From positions 124,001 to 188,000 of the forward strand of contig NZ_CP091285.1 in assembly GCF_021650975.2 (NCBI RefSeq): DNA of 64,000 nt, given 5' to 3'. Below the pieces are notes generated by a model. It saw nothing but the letters and a program-made list of their open reading frames with translations. It was not told the DNA's origin and did not search any database. Shown here piece by piece: positions 40,574 through 50,806 of the stretch (position 1 is its first letter; each line of letters starts with the position of its first letter). Origin of the DNA: Flavobacterium jumunjinense. Its GTDB lineage: Bacteria; Bacteroidota; Bacteroidia; Flavobacteriales; Flavobacteriaceae. A program made the position numbers and the translations under genes.

Positions 40574-41956
40574 TTATTGTCCTCTTGCGAAGAGAATTGT
40601 ACTCAATGTTTTCATAACAATATTTACATCTAGAAAAAGACTTCTGTGTTTAATATAATATAGATCATAGCGAAGTTTCATTAAACTGTCCTCTAAATTT
40701 TCTCCATAAGGATAGTTAACTTGAGCCCAACCTGTTAAACCAGGCTTAATTACATGTCTCGTTTGATACAATGGAATATTTTCTGCAATTTTATCCACAA
40801 AAATTGATCTTTCTGGTCTTGGTCCTATTATAGCCATTTCCCCTTTTAAAACATTTATAAACTGAGGAACCTCATCTACTCTAAGTCTCCTTAATAGTTT
40901 CCCAAATGGAGTAACCCTAACATCATTCGTTGATGCAAAAACAGCTCCATTTGTTTCTGCATTGATAATCATTGTTCGCAATTTATAAATTTTAAATGGT
41001 TTACCATTTTTACCAACTCTTTCTTGAGTATAAAGTAACGGACCTCTATTCCATATTAGATTTAAAACAAATAATACTGGAACAATAATCAGTAAACACA
41101 ACAAACCTAGAACAGAAAAAAGTACATCCGAAAAACGACTATATGAGACATATAGTGCATTTTGATTACTCCTACTAAAGGGGAAAAACCTTGACAACTC
41201 TTTGTCTTCAAATTGAATAGGTAACCTATTTGTACTATATTCATATACTTCTGAATATTCTCTAATAATAACACCTTTTTCAAGTAAACTTAAAAGTTGA
41301 GAATATAATTCTGTAGAAATTGCTTTAGACAAGTTACTTGTTACAACAATTTCAGAAACATGATGTTTTGCTACTTCATCTTCTAAAAAACTTAATTCAA
41401 TTTCATTTATTTTACCTTCTTCTCTTTTTCTTCCTGTAGCTACATATCCGATAACTTTATAATGCGGGTCCGCATTAACTAATTGTTCAACTAAACTATC
41501 AATTTTCTTACTACTACCAACAAAAATCACACGCTTTATAAATCTATTGGATGTTAAAAAAGTAATATAGAGGTTTCTCCAAATTAAAAGTGAAAAGAAA
41601 ATAGCGAAGAAAAATAAGACTATTTGCAACCTATTTGAAGGCAAAACAGGTGTATAGAATGGTGTTAAAAGATAAAATAAAGTAGTTACCGCAGAGGTTA
41701 ACATTATACTCTTAAGAATTTGGAACTTATTACTCGAAATTTGCAAATTGTACATTTCAAAAATGGTTCCAACCACAGTTATATATGTCGCTAAAACGGC
41801 TGTAGACAAGTAGTTATTTACTGTAATTTTAAAATAATCGAAAAAAATAAATTTCCCAATAAAGTAAAGGGCTAACAGCACAAACAAAATATCAAAAACT
41901 CTCAAAAGAATTTTTCTTTCTGATATTTCAAAATGCATTTTTTTGTTACTAGTCAT
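40574..41956 (-). CDS. Undecaprenyl-phosphate glycosylphosphotransferase (WcaJ/WbaP-like)
   Basis: From the ATG at 41956 the product has 460 residues: four or five N-terminal helices, a CoA-binding-like middle domain (KRVIFVGSSKKIDSLV), a further helix, and a C-terminal sugar transferase domain with GKPFKIYKLRTM, LRRLRVDEVPQ, MAIIGPRPE and KPGLTGWAQVNYPYG. It starts repeat-unit synthesis by transferring a sugar 1-phosphate to undecaprenyl phosphate. A TTG at 41968 is an unlikely start. It is the last gene of the long polysaccharide locus, which converges on the DUF4105 gene with a six-base gap. Confidence 0.93.
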   Translation of the reverse strand: MTSNKKMHFEISERKILLRVFDILFVLLALYFIGKFIFFDYFKITVNNYLSTAVLATYITVVGTIFEMYNLQISSNKFQILKSIMLTSAVTTLFYLLTPFYTPVLPSNRLQIVLFFFAIFFSLLIWRNLYITFLTSNRFIKRVIFVGSSKKIDSLVEQLVNADPHYKVIGYVATGRKREEGKINEIELSFLEDEVAKHHVSEIVVTSNLSKAISTELYSQLLSLLEKGVIIREYSEVYEYSTNRLPIQFEDKELSRFFPFSRSNQNALYVSYSRFSDVLFSVLGLLCLLIIVPVLFVLNLIWNRGPLLYTQERVGKNGKPFKIYKLRTMIINAETNGAVFASTNDVRVTPFGKLLRRLRVDEVPQFINVLKGEMAIIGPRPERSIFVDKIAENIPLYQTRHVIKPGLTGWAQVNYPYGENLEDSLMKLRYDLYYIKHRSLFLDVNIVMKTLSTILFARGQ

Positions 41957-42027
41957 AATTTGGGGCAATTATATATCTGCAAATTAAACAATAAAAGAAC
42001 ACGATAAAAAATAAATGTTAAAATTTC

Positions 42028-43044
42028 CTATTTAAGCAAAGAAAACCATTGCTCTTTCACCTGTTTCCAGTCTTTAGTTTCAACATTCTTCCTAGCATTA
42101 CTAACCAATTTTTCTGTATTATTATCTAGGTTTAAAATTAATTGAACAATGGATTCACTCATTCCTAAAGCATCATTATCATCAACAAGAATAGCATTTT
42201 CGTTATTGGTAAGCATATATGGAATTCCTCCAACATTTGTAGAAACAACAGCTAATCCGAGTGCCATTGCTTCCATAACACTTATGGGCGTATTGTCAAA
42301 ATGTGTAGTACTGATAAAAACATCGTATTCTTCTGCTATTTTCCACCATTCTTCTTTCGATAATTTACCTGTAAACTTTACAGAAACATTCTTTATTTCA
42401 GCATACTCTTTCGTTTCAATTAAACTACCATCTTTATCAGGTCCAACCATCGTTAAAGAAGCTTCTGGATATGTTTTCCTTAACTCTAATAATACATCAA
42501 TAGCCATTTTAGGGTTATAAATCGAAGCAAAAGCCCTAACCCACAATAGTTTAGGCGTAAAACTCATTCTTTCCTTAAAAACGTAATGATTAATTTCTAT
42601 CGTGTTTGGAATGTAAGTTATGTTTTCAAACCCTTTTGCTTCAAATTCACTTTTAAGATAATCAGATGGTGTTATATTTTTATAAGCATTATTGAAGAGT
42701 TGTTTACATAAAAAAGGGTTTCTATTTAGTCTATTAGGTAGATTTCCACCATGAAGAATTGGAATGTATTTCAGATTCAAAAACCTACAGAGTTGACTAA
42801 CAATATAGGAATACCAAAATGCTTTAGTACTATAAGTGTCAATCAAAACATAATCTATTTTCTTGCAGTTTTTAATCAAAGTAACCATCATATCTAGAAC
42901 TCTAAATAAAAAACTCTTCTTATCTGATGCATACAAAACTGTATACCCTTCATTTTCAAAAGATAGTCCTAAAGTCTCAATAGTTGTTTTATTAAAACCG
43001 TGTTTTGATAATTTATTCCCTATGTATAACAGGTTCCTCATCAA
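42028..43044 (-). CDS. Glycosyltransferase family 4
   Basis: A 338-residue GT-B fold enzyme. The N-terminal half contains IPILHGGNLPNRL, and the C-terminal half the nucleotide-sugar-binding region DNTPISVMEAMALGLAVVST, a variant of the EX7E motif with Asp first. It should add a sugar from a nucleotide donor to the growing glycan at the inner membrane. The first codons overlap the end of the O-antigen ligase gene by 32 bases. Confidence 0.9.
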   Translation of the reverse strand: MMRNLLYIGNKLSKHGFNKTTIETLGLSFENEGYTVLYASDKKSFLFRVLDMMVTLIKNCKKIDYVLIDTYSTKAFWYSYIVSQLCRFLNLKYIPILHGGNLPNRLNRNPFLCKQLFNNAYKNITPSDYLKSEFEAKGFENITYIPNTIEINHYVFKERMSFTPKLLWVRAFASIYNPKMAIDVLLELRKTYPEASLTMVGPDKDGSLIETKEYAEIKNVSVKFTGKLSKEEWWKIAEEYDVFISTTHFDNTPISVMEAMALGLAVVSTNVGGIPYMLTNNENAILVDDNDALGMSESIVQLILNLDNNTEKLVSNARKNVETKDWKQVKEQWFSLLK

Positions 43045-44365
43045 ATGAAAATTTTAATAATGTTAACCCATAGATAAATGCTGGTGCAGCAATCCGCATT
43101 GCAGCGTGATTAATTGTCAGAAACCAAAAAAGATAAAATGAGATGAGAAAAATATATTGCTTATTGGACAAGTAATTGATGATTGGTACAATTAATAATA
43201 TTAATAAGTTTATCACACCTAACAAACCGTGTTCTGCTAACATCCTAGTTATTTCATTATGAGAAGCACCAATAATCCCTAACATTTCTTCTCTATATTG
43301 TTTGTTCATTCCAACACCAACTCCTAAAATCGGATTATCATAAAACATTTGCATTTCTGATTCCGCTAATTCTTCTCTCCCAGAAAACTTACTTTCTTTC
43401 TCTCTTCCTAAGGCATCTTCACCTTTATATCTATTCAAGATTAAACCTCCAGTTTGAGAAATACTATAAAGAAAAATAACAAAACCAGAGAGAATCATTA
43501 AAGAAGAAATTACTGTAAGTTTAAATTTTGTTTTTACGTTAACAAAAAAGTAAGTAAAAAAAATCAGAAAAATAATCATTGCAATTCCCGTATATACTCC
43601 ACCTCTAGAAAAGGTAATTATACCTCTATAAGAGAATAGAAACAATAAAAGAATATGAAAAACTATTAAAAAAACGGACTTTGAAAAAAAGATTAATCTT
43701 ACAAAAATAACAAACATCCCTAAACCTATTACTGTCGAAACTTGGTTAGGCCCAAAACCCCCAGATGTAGCTGAATTGGAATCTGTACCCGTAACCACCT
43801 CTATAACAGATGGATTATATAGAAATATATAAACGATCATTGCTAAAAGAGGATATAGAATCCACCTTGTTAATTTATCTATATCTGGAAACGAAATTTT
43901 TTTATCTTTTAAATATACACTTGAAACCCCTAAACAAATTGGCCCTAACAAATTAAAAACCAATGCCTTTCTAATATTCACATCAAAACTTAACGATACA
44001 ACACCATAAATAGCACTTGGCATTAAAAAAAGTAAAAAAAACAAAAATGGAAAAGCTTTTTTCGAAATACCCTTATAATATATTCCCATTATCATGAAAA
44101 TAATCACACCATATTTCGCGTATTCATTCCCTATATTTCCCTTCGTCATTCTTAAAAAAACTTCAGCTCCAACAATATAGGCTGCCCAAAAGAGAGCCTC
44201 ATTATTTTTATTTTTATTTTTTATGATAAAAAATATTCCAAGAGGAATAATTGCTAATGAATACCCAATGGATAAGGGTCTAAAAAAATAAAAAAAAGCG
44301 CCTAAAATAAGGTGCAGTATAATTATTTTAATATAGCTAAATGTAGAAAATTCTTTTTTTTCCAA
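43013..44365 (-). CDS. O-antigen ligase/polymerase family protein
   Basis: A 450-residue membrane protein with about eleven helices. The large periplasmic loop contains RYKGEDALGREKESKFSGRE and the Wzy_C/WaaL signature DNPILGVGVGMN, with ASHNEITRMLAEHGLLGV after it. Such proteins polymerise repeat units (Wzy) or ligate the finished glycan to lipid A core (WaaL); sequence does not decide. It lies in the cluster between two GT4 genes. Confidence 0.88.
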   Translation of the reverse strand: MEKKEFSTFSYIKIIILHLILGAFFYFFRPLSIGYSLAIIPLGIFFIIKNKNKNNEALFWAAYIVGAEVFLRMTKGNIGNEYAKYGVIIFMIMGIYYKGISKKAFPFLFFLLFLMPSAIYGVVSLSFDVNIRKALVFNLLGPICLGVSSVYLKDKKISFPDIDKLTRWILYPLLAMIVYIFLYNPSVIEVVTGTDSNSATSGGFGPNQVSTVIGLGMFVIFVRLIFFSKSVFLIVFHILLLFLFSYRGIITFSRGGVYTGIAMIIFLIFFTYFFVNVKTKFKLTVISSLMILSGFVIFLYSISQTGGLILNRYKGEDALGREKESKFSGREELAESEMQMFYDNPILGVGVGMNKQYREEMLGIIGASHNEITRMLAEHGLLGVINLLILLIVPIINYLSNKQYIFLISFYLFWFLTINHAAMRIAAPAFIYGLTLLKFSFDEEPVIHRE

Positions 44366-44378
44366 AATAATAATTTAA

Positions 44379-45530
44379 CTAAATATTTTTTTTTCTAAAA
44401 ATATCTGTTTCTAATTTATAAAGATAATTGTCAAATGTAAACTTTTTTGCTAAAGGAAACAAAGCAATAGATTTTTCTTTTAATTTTGAACCTTTTGAAG
44501 TAATTGCAGTATTAAAAACAGATGTATACTTTATGTTACCGTTTATCTCCCAAATAAAACCATTTGATTCATTTATATAATGCGGAATACTACCAACATT
44601 GGATACAATGGGTATCGTTCCATAACAAGCTGCCTCTGCAATAACTTTTGGAAAACCTTCAGAAGCAGAAGGAAGTAAAATGAAATGTGATTTCTCTAAA
44701 ATTTCATGCACACTATTCTTATCTAAAAAACCATGAAAAACAATTTTGTCTTTCATAAAACTAAGCTCAGATTTATAGCCTTCTAATTTATCACTATCTC
44801 CAACAAAGTGTATTTCTTTAATTAAGTCCTGAGAACTATTTTTTAATGTTCCTACAATATGGTTTACCCCTTTCAAATTGTCTAATCTACCCACAAAGCA
44901 CAAGGTAAAAGGTGCTTTAAACATTTTGTTTTTTATAATAGTTTCGCCCTTTAATATTTCATCATTACTTAAACAGGGATTTTCAAAAGAAAAACAGTTT
45001 GAAGGTTGATTGTCCCAAAATCCATTTATGGTTACTTTACATCTTGCAAAATTATTCTTTAACCAAAATTTTTGAACCCTATAAGAGTAAGGCGCATTTA
45101 ACTGATTCCAATTCCCTGCATATTTCACCCATAAAGTAAATTTTCTAGAGAACATAATTGTAAAAAAAGGCAATAAAAACAGACCAATACTTGTTGGTAA
45201 TCTTAATTGAACTTCGGTTGCTTTTCTAATAGATTTATAAACTCTAGATAAAATAATTGGTACTTTAAAAAAAATTAAAAGTTTGTCTTTAATATTTCTG
45301 CCTCCAAACGGCGGAATTGGAACAAATCTTATGTTCGTTTTATTATATGGCAAAGCGCTCTTTGGAGCTGGTATAGTATACAAACAGGCAACGTGAACTA
45401 TTTCTTCCCAATAATCAGCTAAAAAATTAATTTCATTTATTGTTGCCCCCCAACCCTTAACTTTTTCATCTTCACCTTCATCAATGTAATGTTCTGTATG
45501 AGAAATAATTACCAGTTTTTTATTTTTCAT
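44379..45530 (-). CDS. Glycosyltransferase family 4
   Basis: A 383-residue GT-B enzyme. The C-terminal donor-binding site is EGFPKVIAEAACYGTIPIVS with a full EX7E motif, and CFVGRLDNLKGVNHIV opens that domain. N-terminal parts (LWVKYAGNWNQL) differ from the other GT4 proteins of the cluster, so the acceptor differs. It is separated from the next gene by only one base (44379-45530 and 45531-46643). Confidence 0.9.
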   Translation of the reverse strand: MKNKKLVIISHTEHYIDEGEDEKVKGWGATINEINFLADYWEEIVHVACLYTIPAPKSALPYNKTNIRFVPIPPFGGRNIKDKLLIFFKVPIILSRVYKSIRKATEVQLRLPTSIGLFLLPFFTIMFSRKFTLWVKYAGNWNQLNAPYSYRVQKFWLKNNFARCKVTINGFWDNQPSNCFSFENPCLSNDEILKGETIIKNKMFKAPFTLCFVGRLDNLKGVNHIVGTLKNSSQDLIKEIHFVGDSDKLEGYKSELSFMKDKIVFHGFLDKNSVHEILEKSHFILLPSASEGFPKVIAEAACYGTIPIVSNVGSIPHYINESNGFIWEINGNIKYTSVFNTAITSKGSKLKEKSIALFPLAKKFTFDNYLYKLETDIFRKKNI

Positions 45531-46643
45531 TTAATCAATTATTTCAAGATATTTTTTTATAACAATCTCCCAAGAAAACTGTTTTGACCATATCATTGCA
45601 TTATTGGAATATTCTTCAAAATTATTCATGATTTCAATTAAAGAATCAACAATTTCTATTTCATTTTTAGGATCTACTAATTGCCCTGAATATTTATTTT
45701 TTATAGCATCTGCAATACCACTATTTTTTGATCCAATGGCAGGAATTCCAAAAGCATTAGCTTCAAGAACAGCAATTCCAAACCCTTCTACATCTCCATT
45801 TTCTAAAACATTACTTAACATAAAAAAAACATCAGCCTGAATCATTATTTCTTTTAATTCTATATCTGTAATTGCTCCATGAAAAGTAATATTTTCTTTT
45901 ACTCCTAACTCATTCGCTAAGGCATTAAATTTAGTTTTCTCCGTTGGAATTCCAATAATATGATACTGTACATTTGGAAAAACCTTTTTAATAGCCGGTA
46001 ATGCTGAAATAACATTGTCCTGTCCTTTTCTAAAAGTAACATTACCAACTGTTATAATATTTAATTTCTCAGTGTTCTTTCTTCTGTTTAACAAAAATTC
46101 ATTTTTATTCAAAGAAGAAAAACCATTATTTATAACTACAATATCTTCTATAGTTTTATTTTCTAAAATTAGATTTTTCGTAAATTTTGATACTGCTATA
46201 ATCTTAGTGAATTTTGACAAACACCATGCTGTATATTTTTTCGCAAACTTTCCTCCTGCATTAATTTCGGAACCATGAACAACAGCTATATATTTATGCT
46301 CTGGACGAATAAGCTTCATTAAACCTCCTATCCAAATTGAAAATTTACCTGATAAAATAAAGGTTCTTCTATTGGATGAAAAAGCTTCAATTAAAGCATA
46401 ATAAATCCTTATTAAATAGATAAATATTCTTATTTTAAGTTTTGATATTCTCTTCACTTCAAAAGGCAAATCCAAGTCAAAAACTAAGTCATCATCTTCC
46501 TTATCTGCTCTAACATCTGTAATTACTTTTACCTCTTTTGCATTTTTATATAATTCAAAAGCAAGACAATACGCATGATTACCTATTCCACCTGGCAATG
46601 GAGGAAACTCTGATGAAATTATTATTATTTTATTTTGTTTCAT
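45531..46643 (-). CDS. Glycosyltransferase family 4
   Basis: A 370-residue GT-B enzyme. The start IIIISSEFPPLPGGIGNHAY has the glycine-rich acceptor-side loop, and EGFGIAVLEANAFGIPAIGS is the EX7E donor-site motif. TVGNVTFRKGQDNVISALP is the usual junction of the two domains. It overlaps the upstream deacetylase gene by four bases (ATGA), so translation is probably coupled. Confidence 0.92.
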   Translation of the reverse strand: MKQNKIIIISSEFPPLPGGIGNHAYCLAFELYKNAKEVKVITDVRADKEDDDLVFDLDLPFEVKRISKLKIRIFIYLIRIYYALIEAFSSNRRTFILSGKFSIWIGGLMKLIRPEHKYIAVVHGSEINAGGKFAKKYTAWCLSKFTKIIAVSKFTKNLILENKTIEDIVVINNGFSSLNKNEFLLNRRKNTEKLNIITVGNVTFRKGQDNVISALPAIKKVFPNVQYHIIGIPTEKTKFNALANELGVKENITFHGAITDIELKEIMIQADVFFMLSNVLENGDVEGFGIAVLEANAFGIPAIGSKNSGIADAIKNKYSGQLVDPKNEIEIVDSLIEIMNNFEEYSNNAMIWSKQFSWEIVIKKYLEIID

Positions 46644-47452
46644 ACTAACTCTGAAGGTAAAACAAATGAAATGTTTTGATTGGATTTTGTTAATTGATCA
46701 ATGAAGTTTAAAAAATTAATTTTCGATTCATTTTTATTTTCTAAACTCAACATAAATGGATGCGCACTAACTGTGTATGTTTCATGATTAGTAGACAAAA
46801 TATGAGAAATAACTTTTTCATCAAAACCAGTATAATGATTTTCTAATATTAATATGCCGTTTTTTCTAATAACCCTTCCTGTTAGGTTTCTTTTCACAAA
46901 GCCTAACTTCATGAAAATATTTTTATATGAGACCCTAACCCATCTGTAATTATTAATTTTCAAAAGCTTTAATACATTTTGATTATCTCCCATTTTAAAA
47001 AACGGCCAAATACCTCTATCTCCAAGACTAAAAGCACCTCTTCTAATCCATGTCATTGGTCTATTATGTGGTGGAACAAAACCTAAAACTTGTCCTTCTT
47101 GTTCAATAGTTTTTTCTAATGCCATTTTACTTCTTTTAAGACTTTTTGACACTTGATATTCTTTGAAAATTGGTGTCCACTCATGCTTCCAGCTATGTGA
47201 TGCAATTTCGTGCCCTTTTGAAGCGATTTCTTTTATAAAATTCGGAAAACAAAAAGGATATTCTCCGTTTTCTGCACTAAAACCTGTAATTGCAAAACAA
47301 CATTTTATATTTTTCTCTTCTAAATATTCGACAATCCATTTTACATTTTGAATTTCTTTTTCAAGGTTTTCAAATTTAAAATTATAAGGATTTGTAGCAT
47401 TTACTTGTCCTATTGGCCCATCAAAATCCCATATTAATATTATCTTTTTCAT
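46640..47452 (-). CDS. Polysaccharide deacetylase-like protein
   Basis: A 270-residue protein of the NodB fold. IWDFDGPIGQ holds the first aspartate, and GHEIASHSWKHEW supplies the zinc-binding histidines (HSWKH). There is no signal peptide, so it would act in the cytoplasm on a nucleotide- or lipid-linked sugar. LGFVPPHNRPMTWIRRG suits the third motif. It probably removes an acetyl group from an intermediate of the glycan in this locus. Confidence 0.82.
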   Translation of the reverse strand: MKKIILIWDFDGPIGQVNATNPYNFKFENLEKEIQNVKWIVEYLEEKNIKCCFAITGFSAENGEYPFCFPNFIKEIASKGHEIASHSWKHEWTPIFKEYQVSKSLKRSKMALEKTIEQEGQVLGFVPPHNRPMTWIRRGAFSLGDRGIWPFFKMGDNQNVLKLLKINNYRWVRVSYKNIFMKLGFVKRNLTGRVIRKNGILILENHYTGFDEKVISHILSTNHETYTVSAHPFMLSLENKNESKINFLNFIDQLTKSNQNISFVLPSELV

Positions 47453-47458
47453 TGGAGC

Positions 47459-48442
47459 TTATATATTTTCATCTGAATCATGTAGTGTATAATAAAACAT
47501 TTTGTCTTTAACTTTTTCTTTTAAAGAAATTGATTTTGTAAACAAAATAATTTTTGTAATTGTTCTAAATCGGATAAATCCTAGAAAGGGAATTATTGAA
47601 TTTATTTTTTGATTATTACTCACAAACTTAACTCTTTGAATATTTGAAGAACTATATTCTGCATGTATAAAAGAAATTATTTTAAGAAAATTAATATTAC
47701 TACTAACTTTAAAATCTGTCAAAAAATAAATTCCATTCACATAATAACCAGAAAAAAAATTTGAATCGTCTTTTTTATAACAATTAATTCCAACATAATA
47801 TTCTTTATATTTAGAAAAACGCCAATTAAAAAATTCTAAATTATGATTGCAAGAAACTTCTTCTTTTACAGTTAAACTATTTAATGTATAATAATCCTCC
47901 GAACTTATAGCTTCAAATTCATCTTTTTTAACCAAGTAAAGTAATCCTGTAAATGGATTTGGAATTTTATTTAAAAAACTATTATTAATTCCTTTTAACT
48001 TGAAAACTTCACCAATTTTAAATGGATACACAAACTTTCTTGGTCCGTTTAATGACTGATATCCTTTTCTAATCATTGATTTTTCTGCCGCCGGACTAGC
48101 ATCGCTTCCTAATGTTATTAGCTTATTTTCATGTGCAAAATCATATAATTTTTCGGCAACACCTTTTCCTCTATAATCGGTATCTACCATTAAATCACAT
48201 GCCCATTGGCCTTCATAAATTTCTCCCTCAACATTAACTTCACATGGAACTAATCCAAATTGTCCAACAACAACATCTCCATTAAAAGCTAACAAAAAGG
48301 ACTTTAATTCCTGACTAGAATTTCCTCTAAATTTCCAATAAATATATTCAGGAGTTAGTCTTCTTTTCTTTGTCCAATACTTTTCAGCAAATTGAATATG
48401 TGCTTTCTCAAATTCTTTTGAATAACATTTAACTTCAATCAT
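47459..48442 (-). CDS. GNAT-family acetyltransferase of the glycan locus
   Basis: A 327-residue protein. The first 150 residues are a GNAT domain with LMVDTDYRGKGVAEKLYDFA as the acetyl-CoA site and ITLGSDASPAAEKSMIRKGY after it. The remaining 170 residues are a second, related-looking alpha/beta part. The size and layout fit the GNAT proteins found in O-antigen and capsule loci, thought to acylate amino sugars. It overlaps the GT2 gene upstream by eight bases. Confidence 0.8.
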   Translation of the reverse strand: MIEVKCYSKEFEKAHIQFAEKYWTKKRRLTPEYIYWKFRGNSSQELKSFLLAFNGDVVVGQFGLVPCEVNVEGEIYEGQWACDLMVDTDYRGKGVAEKLYDFAHENKLITLGSDASPAAEKSMIRKGYQSLNGPRKFVYPFKIGEVFKLKGINNSFLNKIPNPFTGLLYLVKKDEFEAISSEDYYTLNSLTVKEEVSCNHNLEFFNWRFSKYKEYYVGINCYKKDDSNFFSGYYVNGIYFLTDFKVSSNINFLKIISFIHAEYSSSNIQRVKFVSNNQKINSIIPFLGFIRFRTITKIILFTKSISLKEKVKDKMFYYTLHDSDENI

Positions 48443-49772
48443 TGTTTGCGCTTTTTTTTATCATTATACTTGACAACTTCCAAGATTTAGAAACTTGAAA
48501 TAACACTAATGGCAACAAAAATGGTACTAATAAAAACGAACTTACTTTTAACCATTTATTCTTTTTAAATTGATAGGGTATTAATGATGGTAAAATAGAG
48601 TGCATAATGTAGTAAACAGAGTGCTTTGTTCCAAAATATTTTCGAGATAAGTACAATACACTGGGAACAGGTCTTGGTCCAAATAGTTTTTTTGGCCTCC
48701 ATCCGTCCCAACTTCCCATTTGTCTTAATCCGCCTTTACTCACCTTTAAATGTATTCTCTTCGCCTTATAATTTGAAATATTTTTATAACCCGCCAAATA
48801 GGCTCTCAAACCAAACTCACCATCGCCCATTCTTTGTTTTTCAAACTGAAGATCAAACAAACCTATTTCATTAAAAATACTTTTCTTCAACAATACATTT
48901 CCCGTATCCAATTGATCGCTCCACCTGAAATAGCTGTAATGCTTAGGGACTTCTGCTCCTACCGTACTAATTGATACTCCAGATGATAAATCGGCATTAT
49001 AAAAATCTAAACATTTTAAATGTTCTATAATCCAATCGTCATCAATTAAAGAGTCGTCATCATATAATAGAATATATTCTCCTTTTGCTGATTCGATAGC
49101 TTCATTTCTAGCTTTCCAAAGTGCTTTCTCTTTTTGAAACCAAAATTTCAAATCTAAATTCCACCCAGAATAAAAATCTTTTTGAAAATCATCTGTCTGA
49201 TCGACAATAATAACTTCAAAATTTTTATAGGTTTGTTTTTCTAAATCAATCAAAACATCTTTTAAATATTGGTATCTATTTAGCGTTGGGATTACAACAG
49301 ATATTAATGGATTTGATTTTATTAATTGAGACTGAAAAGAATCATAATTAACGTAATTTAAAATCTTTTTAGAGTAATCGAATCGTTTTACTTTTCTAGC
49401 CTTAATAAAACCGTGAATTTCTTTAAAAGGATTATTTAATGTAATAAGCCTAATCATCAAGGCATACATAACCCATGCAAAATGGACATTTTTTTTTAAA
49501 AAGCGATATTCGTCTTCTGCTGGAAAAGAATATTCCTTCCAAATGTTTTGCCCTTTTTCATTTGTTTGTGAGATAAACCCCGACTGAAATGCTGTCCAAG
49601 CCAAATCATAAATTTGTGCTTGCTTCGATTTGTATTCTACATCTAATTCAACCTTATAACCTTCATTTACTAATTGTTCAATTGAAGGGAAATAGCAATA
49701 GTCGGTTTTTGGCATCCTGTTGAAATACCAAATTGGTTTTATATATTTTAAATAATTAAATATCATTTGCAA
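48435..49772 (-). CDS. Glycosyltransferase family 2
   Basis: A 445-residue protein. The GT-A domain starts near residue 155 with LISVVIPTLNRYQYLKDVLI and carries the DxD-type site YILLYDDDSLIDDDW. The 150-residue N-terminal part is unusual for a short GT2. The C-terminus (SFLLVPFLLPLVLFQ) is a membrane segment. It overlaps the exostosin-like gene by 17 bases. Confidence 0.88.
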   Translation of the reverse strand: MQMIFNYLKYIKPIWYFNRMPKTDYCYFPSIEQLVNEGYKVELDVEYKSKQAQIYDLAWTAFQSGFISQTNEKGQNIWKEYSFPAEDEYRFLKKNVHFAWVMYALMIRLITLNNPFKEIHGFIKARKVKRFDYSKKILNYVNYDSFQSQLIKSNPLISVVIPTLNRYQYLKDVLIDLEKQTYKNFEVIIVDQTDDFQKDFYSGWNLDLKFWFQKEKALWKARNEAIESAKGEYILLYDDDSLIDDDWIIEHLKCLDFYNADLSSGVSISTVGAEVPKHYSYFRWSDQLDTGNVLLKKSIFNEIGLFDLQFEKQRMGDGEFGLRAYLAGYKNISNYKAKRIHLKVSKGGLRQMGSWDGWRPKKLFGPRPVPSVLYLSRKYFGTKHSVYYIMHSILPSLIPYQFKKNKWLKVSSFLLVPFLLPLVLFQVSKSWKLSSIMIKKSANND

Positions 49773-50796
49773 TTTTTTCTAACATTCCGCCTACAGAAAG
49801 CACATGTTTCCATAGTTTTCTATTATTAATTTGTCTTTGGATATATTCTTCATCAGATATAGAATTATGAAAATCGCTCACAATTGTAGCAATTTTATCT
49901 CGATCCTTCCATTCTATCCAAACTAAATGTTCTTTCCAATTAATTGTGTTTTCAAAAGGCAATAAGCAATCTGTATTTACAAAAATTGGAATTTTTCCCA
50001 TCATTAATGTTTCATAAAATCGTACTGAAAAATTACCTGCACCACGAACACAAACAACATAATCAGACTCTTTTATATTATCATAATATTCCAATGTGGT
50101 TTCAGTTCGCTGCGCTTCGGTTTGTACACCAGCTCTATAATGTTTTCTATAAATAAAATTAGTTTTAATTTTATCCGATTTCTCTAAAAACCTCAACAGC
50201 TTTGCTCGTTCAAAAGCAGAAGCAAAATAAGGCTCGTAATTTTTAGAAAAAGGCTTTTTAAAAAAACGTTTGATATTTTCTATAAAAAATTTCAGAAGCT
50301 CTTTTCCTCTTTTTATATTTGATAAAGTTGCATGACCACAAAAACCAACAATTGGAAGTTCTTCTTTGCTTTTTAGCATTGGATCTTCTAACTGATACAA
50401 ACGTTGAAAATGATCTGATAATGCTACAGGAAATCCTTTATTCTTATTACTTAATTGAGAAGCAAAACCACCCATTCTAAAAAAAATGATATTGGAATAT
50501 TCCTTAAAAAAAGCACCAAAATCTCCAGAAACAAAAGCGTAAGCCTTTTTCTTTGCCTCTATACACTTCTTATTTAAAGCATCAATTAAATCAGTTTTAT
50601 CATTTTCATAATAATAATTAATTGAAAAAGGTATTAAAATAAAATCTGCTTTATCTAGATTGTCTACCATTTTATAATTGGATTCTATATCGGATAAATC
50701 GATCCATTTACCATCCTTATAAAAAGGTCTCGTTAATATAAACAATGCCTTTTTATTTTGAATTTGCAGATTTTTATGTGCTATATATATATTCAA
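49756..50796 (-). CDS. Exostosin-family (GT47-like) glycosyltransferase
   Basis: A 346-residue protein with the Exostosin pattern: ADFILIPFSINYYY in the N-terminal half, and VVCVRGAGNFSVRFYETLMMGKIPIFV in the C-terminal half (the glycine-rich donor loop with YETL). The family, best known from heparan-sulphate synthesis in animals, occurs in some bacterial capsule loci. The sugar transferred is unknown. It starts ten bases after the FkbM gene. Confidence 0.83.
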   Translation of the reverse strand: MNIYIAHKNLQIQNKKALFILTRPFYKDGKWIDLSDIESNYKMVDNLDKADFILIPFSINYYYENDKTDLIDALNKKCIEAKKKAYAFVSGDFGAFFKEYSNIIFFRMGGFASQLSNKNKGFPVALSDHFQRLYQLEDPMLKSKEELPIVGFCGHATLSNIKRGKELLKFFIENIKRFFKKPFSKNYEPYFASAFERAKLLRFLEKSDKIKTNFIYRKHYRAGVQTEAQRTETTLEYYDNIKESDYVVCVRGAGNFSVRFYETLMMGKIPIFVNTDCLLPFENTINWKEHLVWIEWKDRDKIATIVSDFHNSISDEEYIQRQINNRKLWKHVLSVGGMLEKIANDI

Positions 50797-50806
50797 TTAT
50801 AATGTA